Of a stretch of 22,541 bases of DNA, positions 22,057 to 22,541 are shown piece by piece. Source of the stretch: a virus. The notes below the pieces were generated by a model. That model saw only the letters and a list, made by a program, of their open reading frames with translations. It had not been told where the DNA came from and made no database searches. Position 1 is the stretch's first letter. Each line of letters begins with the position of its first letter. The position numbers and the translations under genes were made by a program. The stretch is from IMG/VR virus record IMGVR_UViG_3300042321_000120, positions 1 to 22,541 of that record, one strand, 5' to 3'.

Positions 22057-22541
22057 AGAGATAGCTGAGTCTTTTAGTTTAGGTACAGTAGTTGATCCGA
22101 TCCCTGAGCATCAGTTGTATCAGGGTTGGTTATCTATACCCTACTTTACTGCTCTTGGTATTTGTGTTGGCTTTAAGTTTAGAAGATTAGATGAAGGCAA
22201 ACCTAAGTATGGTATGGCTACTGGTCAGAAGACCCATCTATTTAATGTGAGTGCATTACTAGAACCTAAAGATACTATTGCAGTATGTGAAGGTGAGTTA
22301 GATGCAATCATTGCTACTGGTGCTTTAGGTATACCAGCACTTGGTGTTCCTGGTGTTGCTGCTTGGAAACCACACTATGCAAAGCTAATGAATGGGTATG
22401 GACAGGTATTAGTAATAGGTGATAATGATGTTAAGGAAGATGGTTCTAATCCAGGAGCTGAGTTTTCTAGGAGAGTAGCATCAGAAGTTATCAATGCAAG
22501 TATCTGTGTCCTTCCTGCTGGAATGGATCTAAATGACCTAT
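21950..22541 (+). CDS. Primase TOPRIM domain, truncated by window edge
   Basis: At least 197 residues, running off the right edge. It starts MLSQEQLKSYLQAATRYQQG, then FLKERGISKEIAESFSLG, a typical primase linker helix. TOPRIM motifs follow: EGELDA (114-119) and GDNDV (157-161) with the metal-binding acidic residues. The start at 21950 has GGAG seven bases upstream, so it can be translated on its own. It is in the +1 frame relative to the zinc-domain ORF. The two ORFs together make one primase, as a split gene or through frameshifting. Confidence 0.87.
   Translation, partial: MLSQEQLKSYLQAATRYQQGLNVETATFLKERGISKEIAESFSLGTVVDPIPEHQLYQGWLSIPYFTALGICVGFKFRRLDEGKPKYGMATGQKTHLFNVSALLEPKDTIAVCEGELDAIIATGALGIPALGVPGVAAWKPHYAKLMNGYGQVLVIGDNDVKEDGSNPGAEFSRRVASEVINASICVLPAGMDLNDL

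Overview
The window reads as a near-complete structural half plus the start of the replication half of a tailed phage (siphovirus, HK97-type head) that infects a low-GC actinobacterium. A WhiB-family regulator, an NrdH-type redoxin and actinophage-style zinc and HNH modules point to an actinobacterial host. The AT-rich composition fits small freshwater Actinobacteria (Nanopelagicales-like), but that host assignment is inference. No integrase, repressor, tRNA or CRISPR array was seen. The sequence runs off the right edge inside a primase gene.

Layout, left to right. (1) 62-5923, packaging and head, all + strand: HNH endonuclease, small and large terminase, a 48-residue membrane protein, portal, prohead protease, a HiPIP-like cysteine protein and the HK97-fold major capsid protein. 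A 12-bp perfect hairpin follows the capsid gene. (2) 6041-15456, connector and tail: gp6-like adaptor, tail terminator, tail tube, tail chaperones joined by a -1 frameshift, a gp10-like protein, tape measure, baseplate/hub protein, receptor-binding fibre, a small conserved-looking ORF and a large beta-rich tail protein. (3) 15465-16595, lysis: small TM/coiled-coil protein, NrdH redoxin, M15-like endolysin and holin, ended by a textbook intrinsic terminator. (4) 16629-17715, an accessory island that breaks the + strand run: two minus-strand cysteine-rich small genes and a + strand HNH gene with a leaderless-type promoter. (5) 17805-22541, early/replication genes: a proteasome/HslV-like threonine peptidase, a tiny ORF coupled to a RecB/Cas4-like Fe-S exonuclease, a zinc-motif protein, WhiB, a DnaB-like helicase, a small ORF, an Hjc-like resolvase, small ORFs and a primase split over two overlapping frames.

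Genes in blocks 1-3 and 5 are tightly packed with TAATG, ATGA or TAGTG junctions, so translation is probably coupled. Lysine codon choice switches from AAA-dominated in the sampled head/tail genes to AAG-dominated in most of the sampled right-hand genes near 13.2 kb, which suggests a mosaic join.

The most unusual content is the phage-encoded Ntn-type threonine peptidase, the HiPIP-like cysteine cluster inside the head operon, and the accessory island, whose minus-strand genes and the peptidase gene share a GGCGTGTC element upstream.
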